Part shown: piece by piece, positions 22,610 to 30,492 of the stretch
Position numbering within the stretch: position 1 is the first letter of the stretch
Layout of the letters: each line of letters begins with the position of its first letter
Origin: Acidimicrobiales bacterium
GTDB lineage: Bacteria; Actinomycetota; Acidimicrobiia; Acidimicrobiales; RAAP-2
NCBI GenBank assembly: GCA_017883065.1
Contig: JADGOG010000017.1
Location: 1 to 33,505, forward strand
DNA length: 33,505 nucleotides
Direction of reading: 5' to 3'
Notes under the pieces: generated by a model
What the model was told of the DNA's origin: nothing
Databases searched by the model: none
Seen by the model: the letters and a program-made list of their open reading frames with translations, nothing else
Program-made: the position numbers and the translations under genes

Positions 22610-23656
22610 TCACGTGGAGCGCCGTGGCCACCGGTTCCCGTCGTCGGTCTCCCGGAGCTCGGGAGCCGGCGAGAGCATCCATGACCGCCGCCAGGCGGCG
22701 ACATCGGGACCCTGCAGCGGGGGAGTGGTCCCCCGGGCCGCCTGCTTGCGGGCTGTCCACCAGTCGGTGGAGGCCTCGTCGGCCATGGTGGCCACGGCTG
22801 TCTCGATGCGGGCGCCGAACGAGCGTGCGTCCTCGCCCTCCTCCGGCCACAAGGGCGTGCCGAAGGTCACGGTGGTCCGGGCCCTCCGGACTCCCTTGCC
22901 GCCCTTGGGCAAGAGGTGGCGGGTGCCGTCGAGGTGCACGGGCACCACCGGCCGCCGGGTCCTCGAGGCCAGGTAGGCGGCACCTCCCCGGAAGGTCTGG
23001 GCCCATCCGTCCGGGGAGCGCCCACCCTCGGGGAAGATCACCAGGTTCCAGTCGTCATCGAGCAAGGAGGCGGCCAGGTCGGCCGATCGGCGGTTCACCT
23101 TGGTCCGCTCGATGGGGATGGCGGCCAGAAGGAACGACCAGGCGTCGGCTTTCCACCGTCGATCGAAGAAGTAGTCGGCGGCCGCAGCCACCACCGTCCG
23201 ATGGCGGAACCGGAGGGGAAGGCAGCTCAACAGGAGCGGCGTGTCGGCGTGACTGGCATGGTTGGAGGCGAAGATGACCGGGCCCTCCAACCCGATCAGC
23301 GATTCGTCGCCGCGGATCTGGGGCGAGGCGATCACCCGGGCCAGGGGCCTGGTCACGTTGTCGAGCACCAGGGCCCGGGCCAGGCGCACCGGATACCGAC
23401 GGGACCACTCGGTGTCGTAGTGGACGCCCAGCTCGGGGGTGGGGGCGGGCCGGGGCACCGACTCGGGCCAGCTGGGGGCGGCCAGCGGGAACCGTGCCCG
23501 ACCGGCCCGGGATCCGAGGGCGGACGGGGTGAGGCGGTGCAGCCAGGTGGAGGGTCCTGGTGGACCTCCGGTGCGGTCCGACCGACCCAGGGCGGCGTCG
23601 GTCCTGACCGACCGCCACCCACGCAGCGAGTTGGACGAGCCCGAGGTCCGGCTCAT
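22610..23656 (-). CDS. PlsC-like lysophospholipid acyltransferase, last gene of the FAR-LarA operon
   Basis: Protein of 348 aa. The ATG overlaps the stop of the LarA-like gene (ATGA). A Pro/Arg-rich N-terminus of about 75 residues precedes the PlsC domain: 'ASNHASHADTP' (H133-x4-D138), 'IPIERTKVNRRS', 'IFPEGGRSPDG' (208-216) and 'VVPVHLDGTRHLLPKGG'. All four acyltransferase motifs are present. It transfers an acyl group from acyl-CoA or acyl-ACP to an acceptor, typically lysophosphatidate. Being the last gene of an operon with a fatty acyl-CoA reductase, it may act on an unusual acceptor such as an alcohol or ether-type lipid; that is inference. It differs from the HAD-PlsC protein encoded at 19035-20414. 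Confidence 0.85.
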   Translation of the reverse strand: MSRTSGSSNSLRGWRSVRTDAALGRSDRTGGPPGPSTWLHRLTPSALGSRAGRARFPLAAPSWPESVPRPAPTPELGVHYDTEWSRRYPVRLARALVLDNVTRPLARVIASPQIRGDESLIGLEGPVIFASNHASHADTPLLLSCLPLRFRHRTVVAAAADYFFDRRWKADAWSFLLAAIPIERTKVNRRSADLAASLLDDDWNLVIFPEGGRSPDGWAQTFRGGAAYLASRTRRPVVPVHLDGTRHLLPKGGKGVRRARTTVTFGTPLWPEEGEDARSFGARIETAVATMADEASTDWWTARKQAARGTTPPLQGPDVAAWRRSWMLSPAPELRETDDGNRWPRRST

Positions 23657-25242
23657 TGCACGTCGGCCATCAGGATCGGCGGTGCGTGGAGATGGGTGAG
23701 CGACGGCGAGGGCCCCACCACGTCGGCCGCCATCTCCAGGGCGTCGGCCAGGGTGGACGCCGCACGGAAGCCGAGCCGGTGCACGGCGGCGGGGTCACCC
23801 CCGACGATGATCACCGCACCGAGGTGCTGGAGGGCGTGCGCGCACCAGTACCACATGTAGAACGGATGGACCCCGTGGTAGGCGTGCCCGGTCCGGTAGA
23901 GGTGGATGTACCAGGGATCGGTGGCGAAGGACTCCTCGAACCGGTCGGCCACCTCGATCGGATCGGTGGTCTGGCTGAGCACCTGTTCGAAGAAGTCGAT
24001 GTAGCTCGGGTGGTGCACCGGGTTGAACTCCCAGGGCGTGGGGTGGGTCATGATCAGCACCCCGCCCTCGCGCACCAGCGGCTTGCCCCGGTACATGTTG
24101 AACAGGTAGCCGAGCCCGAGGCAGGCCACCAGGATCGGATTGAGGACCGAATTCACGTTGTAGGGGCTGATATAGGGGAGCCCCATGGTCAAGATGTCGG
24201 TCTGACCCTCGACCACCACGCCCTGTTGGGCCCATACGTTGTCGGTGGTCAGCTTGTGGACCGCCTCCACCTCGCCGGCCTGGACCGAGGTCATCCGGTG
24301 GGGGGCCTTCACCGAGTGGAAGATCTGGCGGGCGTAGCGGGCAGGGGTGCGGTCGAGGGCCTTGGACGCGGCCAGGTAGCCGAGCCGGTCCTTGGCCTTC
24401 CACTCCCACTCCCGCTTCTGGAGGAACTTGAAGGCGGTGGGGAACGTGTCGTTGTTGAGGGTGGTCTCGATCTGGAAGACCTTGACCCCGCTCTCGGCGA
24501 TGAGCCGGCCCATCCTCCAGTTGGACGAGTGGAGCTCGGAGCGGTGCTGGTCCATGAACGAGCGGCTCTGCTGCATGGTCTGCGGATTGTGGTGATGACG
24601 GAGGCTCTTGTAGCTGGAGAGGCCGGTGGCCACGCTCTTGTGCCCGCCGTCCATGGCCACCAGGTTGATGTTGACGTAGACCAGCAGGTCGCTCTCGGCG
24701 GCCCGCTTGTTGATCTCGACGTCCTCCCCCTCTTCGGTCTGTCCGAGGTGGACCAGGGCGTCGGGGTCCTCGGCGTCGTGCTGGGTCAACAGTCCGTTGG
24801 GGGCGAAGGCGTCGTAGATCCGATCGCCCAGCGCATGGCGCAGCTCCGGTTCGGTCATCCGCCGGTGGAGGGCCAGGGCCACGATGAGGGCAACGTCGTC
24901 CACGCCGGCCTCGGCGGCCATGTCCAGCACCTGCTCGATGACCAGTTGGCGGATGTCTGGTCGCTCCATCGGGGGCAGAGGCAGGGAGATGTCGTCGAAG
25001 GCGATGGTCAGTTGCATCCCGGGGCGGAGCTGTTCGGGAAGCGGATCCTGGTCGCCCACCGGGTGGGTGAGCGCGGCACGGATGGCGGCGGAGGGGTCCT
25101 TCAGCGGGTCGATGGGCTCAGGGGCGTAGATGACCCGGCTGCCCTCGGGCAGCTTCTCGAGGCTGAACCTCTCGCCGTGCCAGAACAGGGTCGGTGGCGT
25201 GGAGCGGTCGACGTCGAGCACGAATCCGGGCCTGGGGCTCAT
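23653..25242 (-). CDS. Divergent LarA-superfamily (DUF2088) protein
   Basis: Protein of 529 aa, about 100 longer than lactate racemase LarA. AAGGAAG precedes the ATG, which overlaps the ADH stop as ATGA. The LarA N-terminal domain is recognised by 'AFDDISLPLP', 'VALALHRRMTEPELRHALG' and 'NINLVAMDGGHKSVATGLSSYKSLRHHHNP'. His126, Lys202 and His218 correspond to LarA His108, Lys184 (tether of the nickel-pincer nucleotide) and His200 (nickel ligand), with identical spacings of 76 and 16 residues. The position of the second catalytic His (LarA 174) is Ile192, and the D-x-T-R-P motif with the substrate Arg reads DISLP. It probably binds the nickel-pincer cofactor and acts on a 2-hydroxy compound or alcohol, but is unlikely to be a simple lactate racemase. 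larB, larC and larE are not in the window. Confidence 0.75.
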   Translation of the reverse strand: MSPRPGFVLDVDRSTPPTLFWHGERFSLEKLPEGSRVIYAPEPIDPLKDPSAAIRAALTHPVGDQDPLPEQLRPGMQLTIAFDDISLPLPPMERPDIRQLVIEQVLDMAAEAGVDDVALIVALALHRRMTEPELRHALGDRIYDAFAPNGLLTQHDAEDPDALVHLGQTEEGEDVEINKRAAESDLLVYVNINLVAMDGGHKSVATGLSSYKSLRHHHNPQTMQQSRSFMDQHRSELHSSNWRMGRLIAESGVKVFQIETTLNNDTFPTAFKFLQKREWEWKAKDRLGYLAASKALDRTPARYARQIFHSVKAPHRMTSVQAGEVEAVHKLTTDNVWAQQGVVVEGQTDILTMGLPYISPYNVNSVLNPILVACLGLGYLFNMYRGKPLVREGGVLIMTHPTPWEFNPVHHPSYIDFFEQVLSQTTDPIEVADRFEESFATDPWYIHLYRTGHAYHGVHPFYMWYWCAHALQHLGAVIIVGGDPAAVHRLGFRAASTLADALEMAADVVGPSPSLTHLHAPPILMADVQ

Positions 25243-26474
25243 CGGATGCTTCCTTTCGGTTTACGGAGATCGAAGACCACCTTGACCGCGCCCCGGCGAC
25301 CGGCGGCGCCGGCGTGGGCGATGGCCTCCTCGTAGCGCTCGAGCGGGTAGGCGGCGGAGACCAGCGAGCCGAGGCCGGCGTCGGCCACCACCTCGAGGGC
25401 CAGCTCGAAGGTGCGACGCGGCGTGGTCCCCGAGGTCGGTCGTTCGTCGCCGTAGGCGTAGGCGCCGACCAGGGTGAGCTCCCGGTGCCAGAGGGGGGCC
25501 AGATCGACGGCCACCTTGCCCGGCATGCCCACCAGCACCACCTTGCCCCGGGGCCGCACCATGGACAGGGCCTGGGTGAGGGACTCCGAGCTCCCCACGC
25601 AGTCGAAGACCACGTCGGCCCCACCGGTCAGGCGGCCGGCGAGCACCAGGGACCCGGCCTGTCGCCGGATGGCCCGGGCCAACTGGTCGGGGGAGACCAC
25701 GGTGTCCGCACCCAGGGCGGCGGCCAATTCTCGTTGATGTGGGTGCTTGGCCCCGACCATCACCGTGCAGCCGGAGTCCGGTCGGCTGATGCGGTCGAGG
25801 GCGGCCACCGTGGCCAGGCCGAGCGTCCCGGCCCCGAGCACGGCCACCAGGTCGTCGGGCGCGATGCCGGCGGAGAGGACGGCATGGACGGCGCACGCGG
25901 TGGGCTCGACGATCACCGCATCCTCGTCCGAGAGGGCGTCGGGGACCGCGTGGAGCTGGGAGCTGTGGGCGACCAGAGGAGCGGTGGACCACCCCCCGCC
26001 GGTATCGGTGCAGAACCCGGTCTGCAGCCCGGGTTCGAGGGTGCCGAAGGCGATGTTGCCGCACAGGCCGGTGTGGCCTAGAGAGCACTGGGGACAGGGC
26101 GGGAGGATGTGCCGGGGCGCGCAGCCGAGCACCGGTTCGATCACCGCCCGGGTGCCGGGCTCGAGCCGGCGACCGGCATGATCGAGACCGCCGTCGTCGA
26201 GCACGCCGACCACCTCGTGTCCAGGAACGAAGGGGAAGCTGACCATGTCCTCGAAGTAGCGCGAGCTGCGTCCGTCCAGCGTGGCCAGATCGGATCCGCA
26301 GATCCCCGACAGCAGCGGGCGCAAGCGGAACCAGTCCTCGGCGGGCAGCTCGGGTGCGGTGGCATCGAGGAGTTGGAGGGGGCCGATGCCCGCTCCGCGC
26401 CCCGAACCGAACACCGAGGCCACCCGCGACGCGGCGAAGCGGGCGATGTTCCGCTCGAAGACCAGCGCCTTCAT
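25239..26474 (-). CDS. Zinc-dependent alcohol dehydrogenase (MDR family)
   Basis: Protein of 411 aa; the ATG overlaps the stop of the upstream reductase gene (ATGA). Medium-chain dehydrogenase motifs: catalytic zinc ligands Cys59 ('SGICGSDLATLDG'), His86-Glu87 ('VPGHEVVG') and Glu190 ('IVEPTACAVHAVL'); structural zinc cysteines C118, C127, C130 and C138 ('CPQCSLGHTGLC'); and the Rossmann loop 'VLGAGTLGL' (about 212-220). A roughly 30-residue N-terminal extension ('ARFAASRVASVFGSGRGAG') sits just before the usual start of the fold. It oxidises an alcohol or reduces an aldehyde/ketone with NAD(P). With an acyl-CoA reductase upstream, a fatty aldehyde/alcohol or a hydroxylated lipid is a reasonable substrate class, by inference. 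Confidence 0.88.
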   Translation of the reverse strand: MKALVFERNIARFAASRVASVFGSGRGAGIGPLQLLDATAPELPAEDWFRLRPLLSGICGSDLATLDGRSSRYFEDMVSFPFVPGHEVVGVLDDGGLDHAGRRLEPGTRAVIEPVLGCAPRHILPPCPQCSLGHTGLCGNIAFGTLEPGLQTGFCTDTGGGWSTAPLVAHSSQLHAVPDALSDEDAVIVEPTACAVHAVLSAGIAPDDLVAVLGAGTLGLATVAALDRISRPDSGCTVMVGAKHPHQRELAAALGADTVVSPDQLARAIRRQAGSLVLAGRLTGGADVVFDCVGSSESLTQALSMVRPRGKVVLVGMPGKVAVDLAPLWHRELTLVGAYAYGDERPTSGTTPRRTFELALEVVADAGLGSLVSAAYPLERYEEAIAHAGAAGRRGAVKVVFDLRKPKGSIR

Positions 26475-28915
26475 CGTGCGCCCTCGCCGGCCGATCGTCG
26501 GGCCGCACCGGCCAGGGCCGCAGCGCTGGTCCGTCCTCGCCCGAGCGAGCCCCGGCGGTCGAACGGCCCCAGGGGAAGCAGCGGAGAGGAGCCTCCTTCG
26601 GCCTTGTGCCAGTGCTCCACGTGCCAGCCGCGCCGCCGGGCGATGGCGGCCAGCTTGGCCTCCGGATTGACGGCCACCGGAAAGCCCACCGCCTCGAGCA
26701 TGGGGAGGTCGCTGGCCGAATCGGCGTAGGCCATCGACTCGCCGAGGTCGAGCCCTTCGGCCTCGGCGTACTCCTCGAGCACCAGGGCGCGGGCTTCCCC
26801 GATCGGGGGGAGCACGTCCAGGCGACCGGTGAACATCCCGTCCTGTTCGCCCAGTCGGGCGCAGACGATGTCGTCGAAGAGGGGTCGGAGCGGTTCGACC
26901 ACCAGGTCGAGGGCGCCGGTGATCAGGATGGTGCGATGGCCGAGGGCCCGGTGCTCGCGGACCCGGGCGATGCCGGCGGGGAACGACTTGGCCAGCAACA
27001 GGTCGTAGAAGAGCTCCCACCCGTCGTCTCGCAGGCGATCCACCGGCGCACCCTCGTAGCGACGGTAGAAGGAGCGGAGGAAGTCCCCGCGGTCGCGGCG
27101 GTCGAGGAGGAGCAGGGAGGGGGCCTCACGCATCAGGTCGGCCACGAAGGCCGCCCGCTCGGCCGGAGGCAGGTGACGGGAGGCCAGCCAGGCGTAGGAG
27201 TCGACCACGTTGGAGGCGATGAGGGTGTTCTCCAGGTCGAATGCAGCCAGATGGCGATCGGGGGAGAGGATGTTCTTGCGAGCCCGGTCGGCCCGGTTGG
27301 GCTTGGTCGACTTGCCCGCTGAGGTCTTGACCCGGGCGTGCTCGATGATGGAGGGGAGGTGGATCTCCCGGACGTAGGTGTCCCAGTCGACGGCGGCGGG
27401 GTCGAGGCAGAAGGTCCGGCGGTCGTCATCGTCCATCCGGTCCCACAGGGCGAGGAGCCGATCCACCCGGTAGAGGGCCTCGGTCTCGGTGTAGGCCCCG
27501 TACAGCTCGACGTACCCGAGTGCGCGGTCGGCCAGCAGGTGCTGCTCCTCGAGGGCGGCCATCCAGGCGGCCTGCTTGCCCCGGATCGGCAGTGACCCGA
27601 CCACCTTCTCAGCCAGATCCATGGCCTTGGAGGCACGGGACAACTGACGTTGTACCCGGCCGCGACCGGGGAACGACCACTCCGGCACCACGATGGGCTG
27701 GCCATCTGCGTCGTACAGCGGGTGCTCGGTGAACCAGGCGGTGACCAGCTCGACCAGGCGCCCGTAGCGGAACGGATTCCGTACCCCGGAGGCCACGTGG
27801 TACACCGAGGGACCCTGGTACTCCTGGGGCGGGGTGAGCAGCGCCTCGCCGGACACGACGATGATGGCCGCCACCACCAGATCCACCGGGATCACGTCGG
27901 TCACGCCTTCGGGCACGCCGGGGAACTCGCGCAGCAGCCCCCGGGCGTAGGAGATGATGATCGGCTCGGCCATCCGGAAGCCGCGGATCCACCCGGGCCG
28001 GGGCTCGGCCAGCGCCGACTCGATGATCGAGGGCCGGACGATGGTCATGGGGACGGTGTCGGCGTACTGGGCCACCAGAGCCCGTTCGCCGAGCGCCTTG
28101 GTGTACGGGTAGGCATCGGGCCAACCGAGCGACTGGGCCCTGGCCTGCCCCACCACCACCATCTGTTTCTTGACCCAGTCCTCGCGGATCCTTTCGGCCC
28201 GCTCGGCCAACAGGTGCAGTCCGGCACCACCAAGCTCGCTGCGGGCCTGCTTGGTGAACCCGGTGAGGCGCTCGGGACGCCGGGAGTCGGCATCGAGGTC
28301 GCTGCGTTGGCGACGTGCCGCGTCCACCTCGTCACGCCAGTCGACGGAGACGGTGAACCGATTCCCGTCGAGCAGCTCCTCTTTGGCCTCGCCCTGGTGG
28401 GTGCCGGCCACGTACGCGGTGGACACGGGCACCAGGTGGACCGGTCCGGTCCGGCCCTGCTCGGCGGCCAGGCGCCTGGCCGACTCCACCTCGGCGGCCA
28501 CTCTCGAGGGGCCGAGCAGGTTGACTTCGACGGCGGAGTCGAGGGGAGAGTCGAAGCTGACAGCGGCGGCCGAGTGGATGACGATGTCGCACTCCGACAG
28601 TCGCTGCCGTCCGTCGTCGTCGAGCCCGAGCCCGTCGGTGGCCACATCGCCGGCCACCGCCTCGACCCGGGCGGCCATCTCGGAGTCGAACCGGTCGCCC
28701 AACTCCTGGCGCAGCCGGTCGAAGCAGTCGTTCTTGATGATCTCCTTGGTGGCCCGTTGCAGGGGGGTGGCCCGCCGGCCCGGACGGATCAACAGGACGA
28801 CCTGGCTGTCGGGAACGCTACGGAGAATGCGTTCGACCAGGGCTGTTCCCAAAAAGCCGGTGGCGCCGGTGATGAAGAACCGCCGGCCGGCAAGGGCGTC
28901 ACGAACGCGCGTCAC
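26471..28915 (-). CDS. Fatty acyl-CoA reductase fused to a HAD-IB-like domain
   Basis: Protein of 814 aa from GTG 28915. Residues 1-400 are an extended short-chain dehydrogenase of the FAR/thioester-reductase type: 'FFITGATGFLGTALVERIL' (NADP loop), 'VHLVPVSTAYVAG' and 'YPYTKALGE' (Y269-x3-K273). A FAR_C ('sterile')-like segment follows at about 460-530 ('DWDTYVREIHLPSIIEH'). Residues about 555-765 form a HAD-IB domain: 'AAFDLENTLIASN', 'ILITGALD' and 'YADSASDLPML'. In motif I the second Asp is Glu562, and the motif III Lys position reads 'PPIGEAR' (Glu707), so phosphatase activity is uncertain. The FAR part would reduce acyl-CoA to aldehyde or alcohol. First gene of a four-gene coupled operon; divergent tetR gene 23 bp away. 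Confidence 0.85.
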   Translation of the reverse strand: MTRVRDALAGRRFFITGATGFLGTALVERILRSVPDSQVVLLIRPGRRATPLQRATKEIIKNDCFDRLRQELGDRFDSEMAARVEAVAGDVATDGLGLDDDGRQRLSECDIVIHSAAAVSFDSPLDSAVEVNLLGPSRVAAEVESARRLAAEQGRTGPVHLVPVSTAYVAGTHQGEAKEELLDGNRFTVSVDWRDEVDAARRQRSDLDADSRRPERLTGFTKQARSELGGAGLHLLAERAERIREDWVKKQMVVVGQARAQSLGWPDAYPYTKALGERALVAQYADTVPMTIVRPSIIESALAEPRPGWIRGFRMAEPIIISYARGLLREFPGVPEGVTDVIPVDLVVAAIIVVSGEALLTPPQEYQGPSVYHVASGVRNPFRYGRLVELVTAWFTEHPLYDADGQPIVVPEWSFPGRGRVQRQLSRASKAMDLAEKVVGSLPIRGKQAAWMAALEEQHLLADRALGYVELYGAYTETEALYRVDRLLALWDRMDDDDRRTFCLDPAAVDWDTYVREIHLPSIIEHARVKTSAGKSTKPNRADRARKNILSPDRHLAAFDLENTLIASNVVDSYAWLASRHLPPAERAAFVADLMREAPSLLLLDRRDRGDFLRSFYRRYEGAPVDRLRDDGWELFYDLLLAKSFPAGIARVREHRALGHRTILITGALDLVVEPLRPLFDDIVCARLGEQDGMFTGRLDVLPPIGEARALVLEEYAEAEGLDLGESMAYADSASDLPMLEAVGFPVAVNPEAKLAAIARRRGWHVEHWHKAEGGSSPLLPLGPFDRRGSLGRGRTSAAALAGAARRSAGEGAR

Positions 28916-28925
28916 CGGATCTGTC

Positions 28926-28937
28926 TACCATATGGTA
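28926..28937. promoter_or_regulatory. Palindromic divergent promoter/operator between the FAR operon and tetR
   Basis: TACCATATGGTA is a perfect 12-bp palindrome in the 23-bp gap. Read on the + strand, TACCAT (28926-28931) is a -10 box 7 nt before the GTG of tetR (28939). Read on the minus strand, TACCAT (28937-28932) is a -10 box that would give the FAR operon a leader of about 10 nt. One symmetric site thus holds both -10 boxes and is a natural TetR operator. Confidence 0.65.
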
Positions 28938-28938
28938 A

Positions 28939-29637
28939 GTGAGCAAGTCGAGCATTGACGAAGGATCGTCCGACCGGAACGGCCCGGCCCGGGACCGCAG
29001 CCGTCCCCGTGCGGTCCCCGGGTCGGGAGGACGGGGGGATGCGGGCTCGAGTACGTCCGAACGGATCCTCGACGCCGCTCTGGTCTCCTTCGCCACCCGT
29101 GGCTACGAGGCGTCGTCGCTGGACGCACTGGCCCAGGGCCTCGAGATCCGCAAGCAGACCATCCTCTACTGGTTCCCGTCCAAGGAGGTCCTCCTCGAAG
29201 CGGTGATCGACCGGAGCGCCATCGAGCTCTCGGCGGCCCTGGAGGATTCGCTGACGTCGGCGGGCAGTGGGTGGTCCCGGATCGAGGCGGTGGTGCGCTC
29301 GGTGTTCCGGCTGGCGGCCCGCCGGCCCGAACTGGTCGGCCTGGTGCGGGAGATGGGTCGGCTGGGAACCCCGGCGGCCACCCGGCTGGTGACCGCCCTC
29401 GAACCGCTGGTGCACCGGGCATCCGAGTTCCTCGAAGCGGAGATGGACGCGGGCCACATGCGTCGGCACGAGCCCCGCTTGTTGTTGCTGGCCATCTACT
29501 CGACAGTGATCGGCATGCTCACCGAGGTGGAGGTGCTGCGGGCGTTCGGCGAGGAGCCCACCGCCCGTTCCCTGGTCCGCCGCCGCAACGAGATCCTGGA
29601 GCTCCTGCGCTCGGCCCTGGTGACCGAGCCGGCCTGA
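28939..29637 (+). CDS. TetR-family regulator, probable repressor of the FAR-LarA operon
   Basis: Protein of 232 aa from GTG 28939, predicted leaderless. A disordered Ser/Arg/Gly-rich stretch of about 38 residues precedes the TetR helix-turn-helix: 'SERILDAALVSFATRGYEASSLDALAQGLEIRKQTILYWFPSKEVLLEAVIDR'. The ligand domain follows ('RPELVGLVREMGRLGTPAATRLVTALEPLVHRASEFLEAEMDAGHMRRHEPRLLLLAIYSTVIGML'). Divergent placement over a shared palindrome strongly suggests that it controls the 28915-22610 operon and itself. The effector might be an acyl-CoA or other lipid, as for many TetR regulators of lipid genes, but that is not shown by the sequence. Confidence 0.9.
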   Translation: MSKSSIDEGSSDRNGPARDRSRPRAVPGSGGRGDAGSSTSERILDAALVSFATRGYEASSLDALAQGLEIRKQTILYWFPSKEVLLEAVIDRSAIELSAALEDSLTSAGSGWSRIEAVVRSVFRLAARRPELVGLVREMGRLGTPAATRLVTALEPLVHRASEFLEAEMDAGHMRRHEPRLLLLAIYSTVIGMLTEVEVLRAFGEEPTARSLVRRRNEILELLRSALVTEPA

Positions 29638-29669
29638 GCGAGACTCGCTCTCCGGCCTCTCCGGCCGGA
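29636..29669. terminator. Double hairpin after tetR
   Basis: GAGCGA (29636-29641) pairs with TCGCTC (29645-29650) over loop GAC, and TCCGGCC (29651-29657) pairs with GGCCGGA (29663-29669) over loop TCTCC. The first overlaps the tetR stop. The pair lies between convergent genes, so it may work for both; there are no T-runs. Confidence 0.45.
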
Positions 29670-29688
29670 AGCTCGGCCAGAGGTCCGG

Positions 29689-30408
29689 TCAGTCTGAGGT
29701 CTTGGCCGCCTTGCGGTCCCGACGGGAGGGCTTGGGCGCCGGTGGCGGGGGGCGCTTGGGGGTGAAGCGCTTGTTGGCCTCGGGCCCGACCGGTCCCTTG
29801 GATCGGGTGGTGCGCTGGGAGGCTTTGGCCGAGGTCACGGCAGCCCGGGTCACCGACGGCTTCGCCTTGGCCGCCTCCGCGTTGGCGGCCCGGAGGTTGG
29901 CCGCCGCTTCCCGCTGGAACTTGTAGGAGCGGTAGAGGAGCCAGACGGCGAGGAAGAGGAACGGGGCACCGAGGAAGATCGTGGAGGTGCCATAGGCCAG
30001 AAAGGTGAAGAGGGCCACGAAGCCGACCGGGGCCCGACGGCCGATGATGGTGGTCACCACCAGCAGTCCGGCACAGACGAAGCCCAGGACCAGGGTGGTC
30101 TGCGGAGTCACCTGGCTCTTGGACAGGCGGAAGCTGGCGTTCTGGGTCTCCAGCAGGTAGATCAGGACCCCGAAGAGCAGGGCACCTCCGGCGGCTGCGA
30201 AGGAGAACCGCTTCTCCCGTTCGTCCAGCCGGTCGATCTGCCACTTGGTGGACATGTCGCGGGTCTCGGGGGTGCTGTTGGCCGACTGGACGCTGGACCG
30301 CATCCGCTCGAAGCGGCTCACCTTGGCCTTGGGTTGCCCGCCGGACGCCTGTCCGACGGCGCCGTCGTCGACGTCGCTCTGGTCCTCATCGGGGGTTCGG
30401 TCGGCCAT
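29689..30408 (-). CDS. Membrane protein of unknown function
   Basis: Protein of 239 aa, not assigned. An acidic N-terminus (MADRTPDEDQSDVDDG) is followed by a soluble segment and then about four hydrophobic helices between residues 68 and 160 ('FSFAAAGGALLFGVLIYLL', 'TTLVLGFVCAGLLVVTTIIG', 'PVGFVALFTFLAYGTSTIF', 'PFLFLAVWLLYRSYKF'). The C-terminal 75 residues are Ala/Lys-rich and end in a basic Pro-rich tail ('NKRFTPKRPPPPAPKPSRRDRKA'), a type of tail I have seen on small actinobacterial membrane proteins. A TAGCCT box lies 8 nt before the ATG. No enzymatic motif is seen. Confidence 0.75.
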   Translation of the reverse strand: MADRTPDEDQSDVDDGAVGQASGGQPKAKVSRFERMRSSVQSANSTPETRDMSTKWQIDRLDEREKRFSFAAAGGALLFGVLIYLLETQNASFRLSKSQVTPQTTLVLGFVCAGLLVVTTIIGRRAPVGFVALFTFLAYGTSTIFLGAPFLFLAVWLLYRSYKFQREAAANLRAANAEAAKAKPSVTRAAVTSAKASQRTTRSKGPVGPEANKRFTPKRPPPPAPKPSRRDRKAAKTSD

Positions 30409-30416
30409 CGGGGCAG

Positions 30417-30422
30417 AGGCTA
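30417..30422 (-). promoter_or_regulatory. -10 box for the leaderless membrane-protein gene
   Basis: Minus-strand TAGCCT (30422 to 30417) fits TANNNT and ends 8 nt before the ATG at 30408. No ribosome-binding sequence is present. Confidence 0.4.
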
Positions 30423-30492
30423 CCTGGCCTGGCGGTCCGTTTCGATTCCGGTCAGCGCGGGCGGGCTGGTCCGGACCAGGCCGGTCCGGGGG

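Noticed and set aside
23653-25242. Annotation as plain lactate racemase
   Set aside because: The second catalytic His and the substrate Arg are not in place, the protein is about 100 residues longer, and the neighbours are lipid-type enzymes; only superfamily membership is supported.
23656-25335. Long + strand open frame opposite the LarA-like gene
   Set aside because: Biased Gly/Val/His/Leu composition without motifs; the minus strand encodes clear LarA-family motifs over the same range.
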